The notes beneath the pieces were generated by a model, which did not search any database, was not told the DNA's origin, and saw nothing but the letters and a program-made list of their open reading frames with translations. Of a DNA stretch of 64,000 nucleotides, positions 33,012-41,795 are shown in pieces (within the stretch, counting starts at the first letter, position 1; each line of letters begins with the position of its first letter). The stretch is from Erythrobacteraceae bacterium E2-1 Yellow Sea (GTDB taxonomy: Bacteria > Pseudomonadota > Alphaproteobacteria > Sphingomonadales > Sphingomonadaceae): NCBI GenBank assembly GCA_014983025.1, contig JADCLP010000005.1:1-64000 (forward strand), in the 5' to 3' direction. The position numbers were made by a program, and so were the translations under genes.

Positions 33012-33713
33012 ATGGGTAATTCGATAAAATCGCATGCGTTGACCACGCTGCTGGCTCTAATGTGCGGATTTCTTGGCGCAGCTATATGGTCATACAGTGG
33101 CCTGGCTGATGCGCGCACCAAAAGCTATCTGATTTCCAATCCGGATATCCTGCCGCAAATGGCAGATGCCTATCAGCGCCAGCAATCGGCACAGCGCATG
33201 GCCGGGCTGACGGGTGAAGTAACGCAGGCCTTCCCCGGCGCGATTTTGGGCAATCCCAATGGCTCGAAAGTGCTGGTGGAGTTTACCGATTACAACTGCC
33301 CTTATTGCCAGAAAAGCCACGCTGATGTGACGAAACTGGTGGAATCCGATCCCGATTTGAAGGTTGTCATTCGTGAATGGCCCATTTTCCAGGGTAGCGA
33401 TCTGGCAGCGCGCATGGCGCTTGCCGCTGCCAAACAAGGCAAATTTGCTGGTTTTCACGAGGCGATGTTCCGCATGACGCCGGCCACACCCGAAACAATA
33501 CGTGCCGCGGCACAGGCTGCTGGGCTGGACCTGGACCAGGCGCAGGCAGACGGGCAATCACCCGATGTAGAGGCGGAACTGCTGCGCAATGCATCGCTGG
33601 CGCAGCAAATCGGCTTTACCGGCACGCCCAGCTGGGTGGCAGGCGATCAGGCATTTGAGGGCGCAGTCGGCTATACCGCCCTGAAAAGGGCAGCTGACGC
33701 CAGCGTCGAGTAA
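33012..33713 (+). CDS. DsbA-family thiol-disulfide protein
   Basis: 233 residues with an N-terminal membrane segment (TTLLALMCGFLGAAIWSYSG), a thioredoxin-fold CPYC active site (YNCPYCQKSH) and the cis-Pro loop GFTGTPSW. Likely a periplasmic disulfide oxidase or isomerase tethered to the inner membrane. Its stop shares one base with the next gene start. Confidence 0.92.
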   Translation: MGNSIKSHALTTLLALMCGFLGAAIWSYSGLADARTKSYLISNPDILPQMADAYQRQQSAQRMAGLTGEVTQAFPGAILGNPNGSKVLVEFTDYNCPYCQKSHADVTKLVESDPDLKVVIREWPIFQGSDLAARMALAAAKQGKFAGFHEAMFRMTPATPETIRAAAQAAGLDLDQAQADGQSPDVEAELLRNASLAQQIGFTGTPSWVAGDQAFEGAVGYTALKRAADASVE

Positions 33714-34690
33714 TGGGGCGGATATCATCGCCCTTCATCTTCTTCATTCTTGCTTTGACGGCAAGCAATGCCCATGCCGCCCCTCCAGCAACGCTGATCC
33801 ATCAACAGGCACAAAACCAGACCTTGCAGGATATCGGCTGGCGTCTGGCGCAGGGCAATGCTCGTTTCTGTAACAAGGTCCAGCAGTCTACCGGTCTGCA
33901 ATTGCAGGACATGCGCAGTTACAAGGCACCTGACACGGTTCGGCAGGTGCTGGGCCTGAACGGCGATTTTGCCGTTGCCAGCATAGCGCGTGGATCTCCA
34001 GCGCAAGGGGCTGGGCTGATGACCAATCAGGAAGTGCTGGCCGTGGCTGGCCAGCGTCTGGATGTATGGCCCGCGGCCAAACAACTCGATTGGAAGCGGC
34101 AGGCGCGTGCCCAGGATGCAATAGACCGCGCATTGGAACGTAATGGATCGGTCGCGATCACACTTGCCACAGGGCAAACCGTGGAGTTGAGGGGCACCCC
34201 CATTTGCGCCACCAGATTCGACTTGGCAGGAAAGGGTGATCATGCCGTGGCGGAAGGGCGGCGTATCATTGTGGGCGCGGATTTTCCCGGCTTTGGCTAT
34301 CTTGAAGACGAATTTGCCGCAGCCATCGCACATGAGGCGGCGCATGATTGGCTGGATCACCAGACCTGGCTGAATGCACATGGTCGCAAGCAGAAGCACA
34401 TTCGACTGACAGAGCGCGAGGCTGATCGGTTGATGCCATGGCTGTTGGCCAATGCAGGCTATGATCCGGCCGCTGCGCTACGCTTCATGAAGCGATGGGG
34501 ACCGCATCACGACGGCGGGGTTTTTCGCAAACGCACCCATGACGGTTGGGATGAACGCGCTCAGGCCATCGCTGAAGAAGTGGAAATCGTCAGTAAAAGA
34601 ATGGCCGCATCGGGCTCTGCCGATTGGCGCAATTTTTTCCGGCGCGATGTGGCGATAGCGCCACCAGATCAATCCAGAGTTGTAGAATAA
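33713..34690 (+). CDS. Secreted PDZ/M48-like metallopeptidase
   Basis: 325 residues. Signal peptide (FIFFILALTASNAHAAP), a PDZ-like region (ASIARGSPAQGAGLMTNQEV) and a zinc motif IAHEAAHDWLDH with downstream TEREADRLMP as third ligand. Part of the esterase-BepA-DsbA-protease run, all envelope proteins in one direction with very small gaps. Its tail overlaps the opposing HD gene by 22 bases. Confidence 0.85.
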   Translation: MGRISSPFIFFILALTASNAHAAPPATLIHQQAQNQTLQDIGWRLAQGNARFCNKVQQSTGLQLQDMRSYKAPDTVRQVLGLNGDFAVASIARGSPAQGAGLMTNQEVLAVAGQRLDVWPAAKQLDWKRQARAQDAIDRALERNGSVAITLATGQTVELRGTPICATRFDLAGKGDHAVAEGRRIIVGADFPGFGYLEDEFAAAIAHEAAHDWLDHQTWLNAHGRKQKHIRLTEREADRLMPWLLANAGYDPAAALRFMKRWGPHHDGGVFRKRTHDGWDERAQAIAEEVEIVSKRMAASGSADWRNFFRRDVAIAPPDQSRVVE

Positions 34691-35274
34691 ACCGATTGCA
34701 AAGGGCGCTCAAAAACCTTGCGCACCATAGGTTCGAAAAATTCCAGCCCTTCGCTTTTGTAATCAGGATCAAATGCGGCCTGATCATATTTCTCGCAAAA
34801 TTCAACACAGGCATCATAGAATGGATGATCCTGAAACTGGTCACGCATATCCCGGTCCATCCCCAGGAAATGAAAATAGTAATATCCCTGGAACGCACCG
34901 TGATGATGGCAGATCCAGTGATATTCATCAGGCATGAAGGGCCGGATGATCGCGGCTGCCACTTCCGGATGGTTATAACTGCCCAGCGTATCGCCCATGT
35001 CGTGCAACAGGGCCATCACCACATAATGTTCATCGCGCCCATCGCGATAGGCGCGGGTTGCCGTTTGCAGCGAATGTTCCAATCGGCACACAGGAAAGCC
35101 ACCAAAATCACCTTCCAGCAATCTGAGATGGGCCAGAATGCGATCCGCCAGGCCATGGGCAAATTGCTGATATTCCTGGGCAATGATGGCCCAGTCTTCC
35201 TGCGTGCCTTCCGTCATGGCCCGAAAACGGGCGTGTTCGCCGGGGGCGTCTATATGCTCGCTTTCATGTCCCAC
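34669..35274 (-). CDS. HD-domain protein, PhnZ/MIOX-like
   Basis: 201 residues from GTG 35274, with TAGGAGG upstream; ATG triplets nearby are out of frame. Metal ligands follow the diiron HD order: EHSLQTA (His), LLHDMGDT (His-Asp), YHWICHHHG (His) and FCEKYDQAAFDPDY (Asp). This resembles small HD-oxygenases such as PhnZ, but ordinary phosphohydrolase activity cannot be excluded. Divergent from the histidine-kinase gene. Confidence 0.65.
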   Translation of the reverse strand: MGHESEHIDAPGEHARFRAMTEGTQEDWAIIAQEYQQFAHGLADRILAHLRLLEGDFGGFPVCRLEHSLQTATRAYRDGRDEHYVVMALLHDMGDTLGSYNHPEVAAAIIRPFMPDEYHWICHHHGAFQGYYYFHFLGMDRDMRDQFQDHPFYDACVEFCEKYDQAAFDPDYKSEGLEFFEPMVRKVFERPLQSVYSTTLD

Positions 35275-35368
35275 GCATGGCCCTCCTAAATTGAGCAGTG
35301 TAACGCACGCGGCCAAGGGGGGCAAAACAAACTGCACGCGGCCAACAAATCGGCTAAGGCGGGTTGAT

Positions 35369-36595
35369 ATGTCGGTCCTGCCGATCAAATCTTCGCCGTT
35401 CTTCGCTAACAAGAACAGGGCGTTCTGGAACCTGCAGCTGGCCGGCTGGGGCGGGGCATTTCTGCTGCGCGCCATGTCGGCCATGGCCAATGGACAGCCG
35501 TGGGATTTGCTGGCGGTTATCCTGATCACCACCATAACCGGCTTTTCGATCAGCCTTATCCTGTCGGCTGTCTATCGCCAGTTGATCAACCACCGGCCAA
35601 TTGTCACCTGGGGGCTAACGGCACTGGCCCTGCTGGTTGCAGTCATTGTACATTCGACAATCGATTCCTGGGTCCAGGGGATTTATTACGCAGGATCGCG
35701 CGAGACGACCTTTGCCCAGCGTTTTATCGGACTGTCCTATATCCCGCTGACCATGCTGGGCGGGTGGAGCGCGCTCTATTTCGCAATCAACTATTTCCTG
35801 ACGATGGAACAGCAATCTGTGCGGTTGGAGCGGCTTGAAGCGCAGGCGACGAGCGCGCAGCTGGCCATGCTGCGTTACCAGCTCAACCCGCACTTCCTGT
35901 TCAACACATTGAATTCCGTCAGTACTCTGGTGCTGCTGAAACAGACCGAACCAGCCAATGCCATGTTGACGCGGCTTTCCGCTTTCCTGCGGCATACGCT
36001 GGTGAGCGAGCCAGGCAGCCAGGTGACACTGGCGCAAGAGGTGGAAACTCTGCAGCTCTACCTCGATATTGAACGCATGCGGTTTGAAGAGCGATTGCGC
36101 ACCCAGTTCGAGATTGATGACCGTGCCATGCACGCGCGACTGCCCGCCATGCTTCTGCAGCCACTGATTGAAAACGCCATCAAATATGCTGTTTCCCCGC
36201 AAGAAGAAGGCGCCAAGATTACACTGAGCGCGCGCGTAGTGGGCAAAAGGCTGCGGATCAGTGTGGAAGACACCGGGCCCGGAATGCACAAGCCCAAGCA
36301 AAGATCAGCCAATCTGATGTCATCCATGCGTCCACGCACTGTTTCAACGGGCGTCGGACTGGCCAATATCCGCAACCGGTTGACGCAGGCCTATGGCGAG
36401 GATCATCGCTTCGAAACACATTCTGAACCCTCTGGTGGATTTAGTGTGTTCATCGAAATACCTTATGAGACTGACGTAGAAGAACTGGCAGACAGCACAG
36501 CGGCCACTGCCGCAGACGCATCTGCCGCACAAATACCCGGCCCGGCCACGCCCACACCCCTGGGCACAGGGCAAACAATTGGATCCAATGCATGA
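35369..36595 (+). CDS. LytS/YehU-type sensor histidine kinase
   Basis: 408 residues from ATG 35369. Four membrane helices (about 45-175: WDLLAVILITTITGFSISLI; WGLTALALLVAVIVHSTIDS; others) precede the His_kinase module with YQLNPHFLFNTLNSVSTL (phospho-accepting His), LIENAIKYAV and VEDTGPGM, and a glycine-rich GVGLANIRNRL end of the ATPase. Stop overlaps the regulator start by four bases. Confidence 0.93.
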   Translation: MSVLPIKSSPFFANKNRAFWNLQLAGWGGAFLLRAMSAMANGQPWDLLAVILITTITGFSISLILSAVYRQLINHRPIVTWGLTALALLVAVIVHSTIDSWVQGIYYAGSRETTFAQRFIGLSYIPLTMLGGWSALYFAINYFLTMEQQSVRLERLEAQATSAQLAMLRYQLNPHFLFNTLNSVSTLVLLKQTEPANAMLTRLSAFLRHTLVSEPGSQVTLAQEVETLQLYLDIERMRFEERLRTQFEIDDRAMHARLPAMLLQPLIENAIKYAVSPQEEGAKITLSARVVGKRLRISVEDTGPGMHKPKQRSANLMSSMRPRTVSTGVGLANIRNRLTQAYGEDHRFETHSEPSGGFSVFIEIPYETDVEELADSTAATAADASAAQIPGPATPTPLGTGQTIGSNA

Positions 36596-37392
36596 CAATT
36601 CGCACTATCCTGGTTGATGATGAAAAACTGGCCATTCAGGGCCTGCAATTACGGTTGGAACCGTTTGAAGATGTCGAAATTATCGGCACCTGCTCCAACG
36701 GGCGAGAGGCGATCCGCAAGATCAAGACCGAAAAGCCCGATCTGGTGTTCCTGGACATTCAGATGCCGGGTTTTGACGGCTTTTCCGTGGTCAAGGGCGT
36801 GATGGAAATCGAACCGCCGCTGTTCGTATTCGTCACCGCTTATGAAGAACACGCCATTCGTGCGTTTGAAGCCAATGCCGTCAATTATCTGATGAAGCCG
36901 GTCGATGCAGACAAGCTGGCCGATACGATCGAGCGCGTTCGCGAGCGAATTGCCGAAAAGAAGAGCGCGGAAGAAGCTGAAAAGCTGATGCACGTGCTGA
37001 CCGAGGTTGCACCGGAAGCAGCCGAAGAATTTGTCGACACCGATGCGGGCGAAACCTCAGACCGTTTCGAAAAGCTGATCAATGTGAAGGATCGCGGCCA
37101 GATCTTCCGCGTGGAAGTCGACACGATAGAGCATATCGAGGCGGCAGGCGATTACATGTGCATCTACACTGGCGACAATTCACTGATCCTGCGCGAGACG
37201 ATGAAGGATCTGGAACGTCGGCTTGACCCGCGCAAATTCCAGCGTGTGCACCGCTCCACCATCGTCAATCTGGATCAGGTCCGGCAGGTGCGCCCACACA
37301 CCAATGGCGAATGCTTCCTGGTGCTGGATAGCGGGGCAGAGGTGAAAGTGTCGCGCAGCTATCGCGATGTTGTGGCGCGCTTCGTTCACTGA
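36592..37392 (+). CDS. LytTR response regulator
   Basis: 266 residues. Receiver domain with DDEKLAI, phospho-acceptor Asp in DLVFLDIQMPGFDG and FVTAYEEHAIRAF; C-terminal LytTR DNA-binding domain (VDTIEHIEAAGDYMCIYT; KFQRVHRSTIVNLDQVRQV). Partner of the preceding kinase and translationally coupled to it. Shares one base with nadC, so the pair and nadC probably form one operon. Confidence 0.95.
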   Translation: MTIRTILVDDEKLAIQGLQLRLEPFEDVEIIGTCSNGREAIRKIKTEKPDLVFLDIQMPGFDGFSVVKGVMEIEPPLFVFVTAYEEHAIRAFEANAVNYLMKPVDADKLADTIERVRERIAEKKSAEEAEKLMHVLTEVAPEAAEEFVDTDAGETSDRFEKLINVKDRGQIFRVEVDTIEHIEAAGDYMCIYTGDNSLILRETMKDLERRLDPRKFQRVHRSTIVNLDQVRQVRPHTNGECFLVLDSGAEVKVSRSYRDVVARFVH

Positions 37393-38252
37393 TGGCATTC
37401 ACTATCGAAGGATTCGATCTGGACGCATTCGTCCGTGACACACTGGCGGAAGACCTTGGTGAAGGGTTGCCCGGTGGTGGGCATGACGTCACATCCGAAA
37501 GCGTGATCCCGGCTGATGCCCGATTTTCCGGCGTTATGGACACCCGCGATGCGATCCGCGTGGCGGGCCTGCCCGTGGCCGAGGCGTTCTTCCGCGCGCT
37601 CGACCCCGATATGGAGGTGGAACATCTGGTGGCAGATGGCGATGCAGTGCCCGCCGGCACGGACCTGATGCGGCTAACAGGCAATGCCCGCGCCATGCTG
37701 ACTGCCGAACGCGCAGCGCTCAACACGGTGCAGCACCTTTCGGGCATTGCCACCATGGTGGCCGAATATGTCGCCGCGATGGACAATCCGGCCTGCACCT
37801 TGCTCGATACGCGCAAGACCATTCCCGGCCTGCGCTACCTTGAAAAATACGCTGTGCGGATGGGCGGCGGCAGCAATCACCGCATGGGGCTGTGGGATGC
37901 CGCCATGATCAAGGACAATCACGCGCTGGTTGCCGGCAATGTGAGCGAGGCGGTGCGCCGCGCCGTGGCAGCGGGCGTGAAAGAGATCATTTGCGAGGTT
38001 GACCGGATTGACCAGATCGAACCGGCGCTGGCCGCCGGGGCCACCCGCCTGCTGCTCGATAATATGGAGCCGGACACATTGCGCGAAGCCGTGGCGCTGG
38101 TGGCGGGCCGCGTGCCGACAGAGGCATCGGGTGGGATCAACCTTCAGACTATCAGGGCCAAGGCCGCCACCGGCGTCAACTACGTCAGCGTCGGGCGGCT
38201 GACCCAAAGCGCGCCAGCGGCGGATATTGGGCTGGATTTCACGCCGTTGTGA
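37392..38252 (+). CDS. nadC: Nicotinate-nucleotide pyrophosphorylase (carboxylating)
   Basis: 286 residues, usual length. Quinolinate phosphoribosyltransferase motifs: EDLGEGLPGGGHDVTSESVI, RAMLTAERAALNTVQHLSGI, LDTRKTIPGLRYLEKYAVRM, GGGSNHRMGL and KEIICEVDRIDQIEPAL. Converts quinolinate to NaMN in NAD synthesis. Immediately follows the LytTR regulator and runs into an RNase T2 gene. Confidence 0.97.
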   Translation: MAFTIEGFDLDAFVRDTLAEDLGEGLPGGGHDVTSESVIPADARFSGVMDTRDAIRVAGLPVAEAFFRALDPDMEVEHLVADGDAVPAGTDLMRLTGNARAMLTAERAALNTVQHLSGIATMVAEYVAAMDNPACTLLDTRKTIPGLRYLEKYAVRMGGGSNHRMGLWDAAMIKDNHALVAGNVSEAVRRAVAAGVKEIICEVDRIDQIEPALAAGATRLLLDNMEPDTLREAVALVAGRVPTEASGGINLQTIRAKAATGVNYVSVGRLTQSAPAADIGLDFTPL

Positions 38253-38983
38253 TGGGTTTAACTGCGCGCCCACTTCGGTCGGCCTTGCGAAGCGCCTTCG
38301 TCGCTTCGTCACTGGCACTGATCACGACCGGGGCCAACGCCCAATCCTATCAATGCAAAATGCCGCGTGCGCTGGATGCGCCCTATGCCGAGCGGAATGG
38401 CCCGGTACGGGTCATGCCGGTCACTGGCTATGTGCTGGCGCTGAGCTGGTCGCCCGAATTCTGCAAGGGGCGCGAAACACGCCGCGCCGATGCGCTGCAA
38501 TGTTCGGGGCGCAATGGCCGGTTTGGCTTTGTCGTCCACGGGCTGTGGCCGCAAAGCGGGCGCAGCTGGCCGCAATATTGCCCCACACGCGCCCATCCCA
38601 CCGGGATAGAGGTGGCGCGGCAGCTTTGCCTCAGCCCCTCCGCTCAATTGGTCAGCCATCAATGGGCCAAGCACGGGGCCTGCATGGTCAAGCGGCCTGA
38701 AACCTATTTCAAGGTGACGCGCATATTGTGGAACAGCCTGCGCTGGCCCGATTATGATCGGCTGAGCAGAAAGAAGGGCCTGACAGCGGGCGATATCCGG
38801 CGCGAATTCGTGACCGCCAACCCCTATTGGAAAGAAAGCCAACTGGGCGTGAAACTGGATGGCAAGGGCTGGCTGGAGAAATTGCAGCTCTGCTATGCCA
38901 AAAATTTCCGCCCCACACGCTGCAGCCCGCGCAATTATGGCGCAAAGGATGATACGGCGGCCAAAATCTGGCGAGGCTTGTGA
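38252..38983 (+). CDS. Secreted ribonuclease T2
   Basis: 243 residues from ATG 38252, sharing one base with the nadC stop. Signal peptide (FVASSLALITTGANAQSY), CAS I motif FVVHGLWPQS and CAS II motif SHQWAKHGACM (HQWAKHG for HEWxKHG). Cleaves RNA in periplasm or outside. The Glu of CAS II is Gln here, an unusual change at a catalytic position that may lower activity. Confidence 0.88.
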   Translation: MGLTARPLRSALRSAFVASSLALITTGANAQSYQCKMPRALDAPYAERNGPVRVMPVTGYVLALSWSPEFCKGRETRRADALQCSGRNGRFGFVVHGLWPQSGRSWPQYCPTRAHPTGIEVARQLCLSPSAQLVSHQWAKHGACMVKRPETYFKVTRILWNSLRWPDYDRLSRKKGLTAGDIRREFVTANPYWKESQLGVKLDGKGWLEKLQLCYAKNFRPTRCSPRNYGAKDDTAAKIWRGL

Positions 38984-39061
38984 AACCAGTCAAAATGTCA
39001 GCTAATGGGTGGTTAGCTGCCATACGCTCAGTGTCATAATGGTGGCAGACCTTGGAAAATG

Positions 39062-39094
39062 AAAACGGGTGCCCGATCACTGACCGGACACCCG
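39062..39094 (-). terminator. Intrinsic terminator of the Cys-rich protein unit
   Basis: On the minus strand CGGGTGTCCGG and CGGGCACCCG form the stem (CGGGTG 39066-39071, CACCCG 39089-39094), followed by TTTTCATTTTCC. It sits 20 bases after the stop of the 49-residue gene. Confidence 0.8.
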
Positions 39095-39113
39095 CCTTAG
39101 CTGTCTCAAACCC

Positions 39114-39263
39114 TTATGGGCAGCAGCTCATAGCTGCATCACAGCAAGCGATCACGAGATCGCAGCAGGACATAGCCAGATTGGCAACCTGATCAGGCGC
39201 TGCGGCAAACGCCGCCGAGCTGGAACCAAGCAGCACGGCTGCAGCAATGATGAATTTTTTCAT
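39114..39263 (-). CDS. Secreted 49-residue protein with CC ladder
   Basis: ATG 39263 with CGGAG nine bases upstream; stop 39114-39116. A signal peptide (MKKFIIAAAVLLGSSSAAFA) is followed by a short mature part with three Cys-Cys pairs at residues 33-34, 40-41 and 47-48, exactly seven apart, so the pairs would lie on one face of a helix. This suggests metal binding or disulfide linkage. It follows another secreted Cys-rich gene by 36 bases and has its own terminator. No family recognised. Confidence 0.75.
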   Translation of the reverse strand: MKKFIIAAAVLLGSSSAAFAAAPDQVANLAMSCCDLVIACCDAAMSCCP

Positions 39264-39299
39264 GATACTAACTCCGTTGAAATGAAAATGAATCTATCA

Positions 39300-39620
39300 T
39301 CAGGGCATTCGGGGAGGAGGAGGCTCGGGTCCTCCACAGGAGATTCTCGGAAAAGCCGCCTCATGAGGATAATGATCGCCCGATGCTTTCGCTCGCGCTC
39401 CGACTTCCTGGATGCGGGAAGCGGGGAAAGATTGGCACAAAGTTATGCAATAGGCCCGACATTGCTGGCGCTGGCCATCGATGCAGTCATCACAGTTGCT
39501 TTCGTGGTCGTCCATCGCCGTCACAGAAGCACAGCCGATCATGGCATATGCGGTTTCAAGCGGGAGTAGCGCCCCCAATACAAGCGCAAGCAAAACGAGG
39601 AGGTGGCGGGGCATTGGCAT
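39300..39620 (-). CDS. Secreted Cys-rich hypothetical protein
   Basis: 106 residues from ATG 39620, with TAGGTG upstream; the frame is open further up but without a signal peptide. Signal peptide (LLVLLALVLGALLPLETAYA) and a mature part with at least seven Cys (NCDDCIDG, QCRAYCITLCQ and others), ending GGPEPPPPRMP. Proline-arginine tails of this kind occur in small secreted proteins of sphingomonads. Probably co-transcribed with the 49-residue CC-ladder gene; a role in metal handling is inference. Confidence 0.65.
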   Translation of the reverse strand: MPMPRHLLVLLALVLGALLPLETAYAMIGCASVTAMDDHESNCDDCIDGQRQQCRAYCITLCQSFPASRIQEVGARAKASGDHYPHEAAFPRISCGGPEPPPPRMP

Positions 39621-39704
39621 AGCGATACACCTATTTTCGAGAGCCTTAAGACAATGGTTACAGCCGAATGTCCGCAATTGGGTCGTTAGCAGACATTCGC
39701 CCTT

Positions 39705-40160
39705 TCAGCGCCTGCTCCTGAAGAACTCTCGCAGCAATTCGCCTGCCTCCGCCTCGCCCAGCCCGGTGTAGATCTCTGGACGGTGGAGGCATTGCGCCTG
39801 TTCGAACACGCGCGCGCCATGTTCCACCGCGCCGCCTTTCGGGTCACTCGCCGCATAATATAGCCGCGCGATGCGGGCATGGCTGATCGCGCCGGCACAC
39901 ATGGCGCAGGGTTCCAGCGTAACATAGAGGTCGCAGCCGGTCAGCCGTTCGCTGCCCAATTTCTCCGCCGCTGCGCGCAAAACGCGGATTTCGGCATGGC
40001 CGGTGGGATCGGGCGGCATGCGCGTGCGATTCGCGGCCACGGCCAGCACCTCATCCCCCCGCACCAGAGCCGCACCAATGGGCACTTCACCTGATGCCGC
40101 AGCCTGCCGCGCCGCATCGAGTGCATCCTGCATTGCTTGCGGAAGGGGCCAACGGGTCAT
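39705..40160 (-). CDS. tadA: tRNA adenosine(34) deaminase
   Basis: 151 residues. Cytidine-deaminase-like zinc motifs: GHAEIRVLRAAA (His, catalytic Glu) and PCAMCAGAISHARI (two Cys). VPIGAALVRGDEVLAVAANR and the YYAASDPKGGAVEHG segment are those of TadA. Converts A34 to inosine in tRNA-Arg(ACG). Confidence 0.96.
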   Translation of the reverse strand: MTRWPLPQAMQDALDAARQAAASGEVPIGAALVRGDEVLAVAANRTRMPPDPTGHAEIRVLRAAAEKLGSERLTGCDLYVTLEPCAMCAGAISHARIARLYYAASDPKGGAVEHGARVFEQAQCLHRPEIYTGLGEAEAGELLREFFRSRR

Positions 40161-40312
40161 ATGGGTGCGCTAGCGATTGACGAACGGCACCGCAACTCTG
40201 CTTGACGATTCGCCTATCGCCCGCTAAGCGCGCCGCTTTCCGGGAAAACCCGAATTTTCAGGGCCCAGTGAGATATCTCGCGGGCTGCAACTGTGAACGA
40301 ACGAGAGATACC

Positions 40313-40600
40313 ATGTCGCGCATCTGCGAACTGTCCGGCAAGGGCCGCCAGGTTGGCCACAATGTGAGCCACGCCAACAACAAGACGAAGCGGGTTTTCC
40401 TGCCGAATCTGCAGAATGTCACTCTGCTGAGCGAAAAGCTGGGCCGCGGCTTCAAGTTCCGCGTGTCGACCCATGCATTGCGTTCGGTTGAGCACAATGG
40501 TGGCCTGGACAACTGGCTGCTGAAGACCTCTGACGACAAGCTTTCAGCCAATGCGCTGAAGGTGAAGCGTGAGCTGAAGAAGGCGCAGGAAGCCGCCTGA
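40313..40600 (+). CDS. rpmB: 50S ribosomal protein L28
   Basis: 95 residues from ATG 40313 ([20 protein letters not shown]), with ACGAGAG upstream. RRFLPNLQ-type pattern ([20 protein letters not shown]), Lys/Arg-rich. Stands alone, with a bidirectional hairpin 40 bases downstream. Confidence 0.98.
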   Translation: MSRICELSGKGRQVGHNVSHANNKTKRVFLPNLQNVTLLSEKLGRGFKFRVSTHALRSVEHNGGLDNWLLKTSDDKLSANALKVKRELKKAQEAA

Positions 40601-40640
40601 TTCGCCGGCTTCCCATAGGGAAGCAGTTCAGCGAATTTCA

Positions 40641-40672
40641 AAAGGGCGCGTGGGGCAACCTGCGCGCCCTTT
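40641..40672. terminator. Bidirectional terminator between rpmB and the M23 gene
   Basis: AAAGGGCGCG (40641-40650) pairs perfectly with CGCGCCCTTT (40663-40672) around a 12-base loop. The stem carries A and T ends, so it can stop transcripts from both convergent genes. Confidence 0.85.
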
Positions 40673-40695
40673 GCTGTGCTTGCGGTTGAAGAAAA

Positions 40696-41559
40696 TCAGC
40701 TTTTGAGGAAAAGCAGCGGGTCCAGCCGCGCATCGCGCCATTTGATCGACCAATGCAGATGCGGCCCGGTGGCGCGTCCACTGGCACCAATATGGCCAAT
40801 GGTCTGCCCCTGGCGCACTGCGTCCCCTTCCTTCACCAGCAATTTCGATGAATGCAAGAAAGCGCTGTTGAGCCCCTGGCCATGGTCGATAATCAGCAAA
40901 TTACCTTCCAGCGAAAAATTGCTGACCGCCAGCACCACAACACCGTCAGCAGGCGCAACATAGGGCGTGCCCGATGTGCCCGTGGCGATATCCATGCCCG
41001 AATGATAGCTGGCCGGTTCGCCGCGATAGATACGCTGTGCACCAAAACGCCCCGAAATCCGCCCTTTCACTGGCCAGATAAAACCCTGCTGCCAGCCGGT
41101 TGCACCCGTTTCCTTCGCACGGGCCGCGCCTATGGCATCCAGTTCCGGCTTGCGGCGGGCCCACCACGCCTCGCTCGCTCCGCCTTTACGCCGCGCCACA
41201 TTGATATGTTCGATCCGCCATGCGCGCGGGGCAATGCTGAGTTTGGCCTGCTCCAGGGCACCATCCGCTTTTTTTGCGCGCAACACCACTTCGCCATCGG
41301 CATCACGGTCAAACGCAGCGAAAAAGCGCCCCTGCCCGTCCAGCTCCAGCTCTGTTTCGCCCAGAAAGGCGCGGGTCGCCCCCAATGGCGCACGGCCAAC
41401 AATCCAGCCGCCCTGCGTCAATTGCCCATGATAGGTAAAGCGCGATTGTGTGGGTGTGCCCATATCAGCATCGGCAGGGGCAGACCGGAGCATCAGCCCC
41501 GTGCCCAGTGCCATCATGGCAAGGGCAGAAGTGATCAGATATGCGCGGCGCGCAATCAT
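40696..41559 (-). CDS. M23-family peptidoglycan endopeptidase
   Basis: 287 residues from ATG 41559, with GGGAGAGG upstream. An N-terminal membrane/signal segment (AYLITSALAMMALGTGLM) precedes a cell-wall region and an M23 LytM domain with HSGMDIATGTSGTP, SRFG-like GRISGRFGAQ and ATGPHLHWSIKW. Cuts peptidoglycan cross-links in the periplasm. Its start overlaps the DUF2093 stop by four bases. Confidence 0.93.
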   Translation of the reverse strand: MIARRAYLITSALAMMALGTGLMLRSAPADADMGTPTQSRFTYHGQLTQGGWIVGRAPLGATRAFLGETELELDGQGRFFAAFDRDADGEVVLRAKKADGALEQAKLSIAPRAWRIEHINVARRKGGASEAWWARRKPELDAIGAARAKETGATGWQQGFIWPVKGRISGRFGAQRIYRGEPASYHSGMDIATGTSGTPYVAPADGVVVLAVSNFSLEGNLLIIDHGQGLNSAFLHSSKLLVKEGDAVRQGQTIGHIGASGRATGPHLHWSIKWRDARLDPLLFLKS

Positions 41560-41759
41560 GCCTCTCCCGTAAGGCGGCGCGTTGCCACCTCTGCCGATAC
41601 ATAGGCCTCCTGATATTCGGCGCTCCAATAACGCAGCTCTTCCAGTGCAATCGCCTCGCCCGTCACCGCACAATAAACATGATTGCCGGGCCGCAACACA
41701 CGGAAGCCAGAGGGGCCATAGTGCAGCTTTGCACCATCATCGCTGGAATTCATCAACAT
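41556..41759 (-). CDS. DUF2093 protein
   Basis: 67 residues from ATG 41759 (ATG 41753 is also possible). LHYGPSGFRVLRPGNHVYCA, VTGEAIALEELRYWSAEYQE are the DUF2093 signature. This family typically lies between xseA and the M23 gene in alphaproteobacteria. Function unknown. Confidence 0.88.
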   Translation of the reverse strand: MLMNSSDDGAKLHYGPSGFRVLRPGNHVYCAVTGEAIALEELRYWSAEYQEAYVSAEVATRRLTGEA

Positions 41760-41795
41760 ATGGGTGGCTATAGCAGCATGATTTCGAACGCTCAA

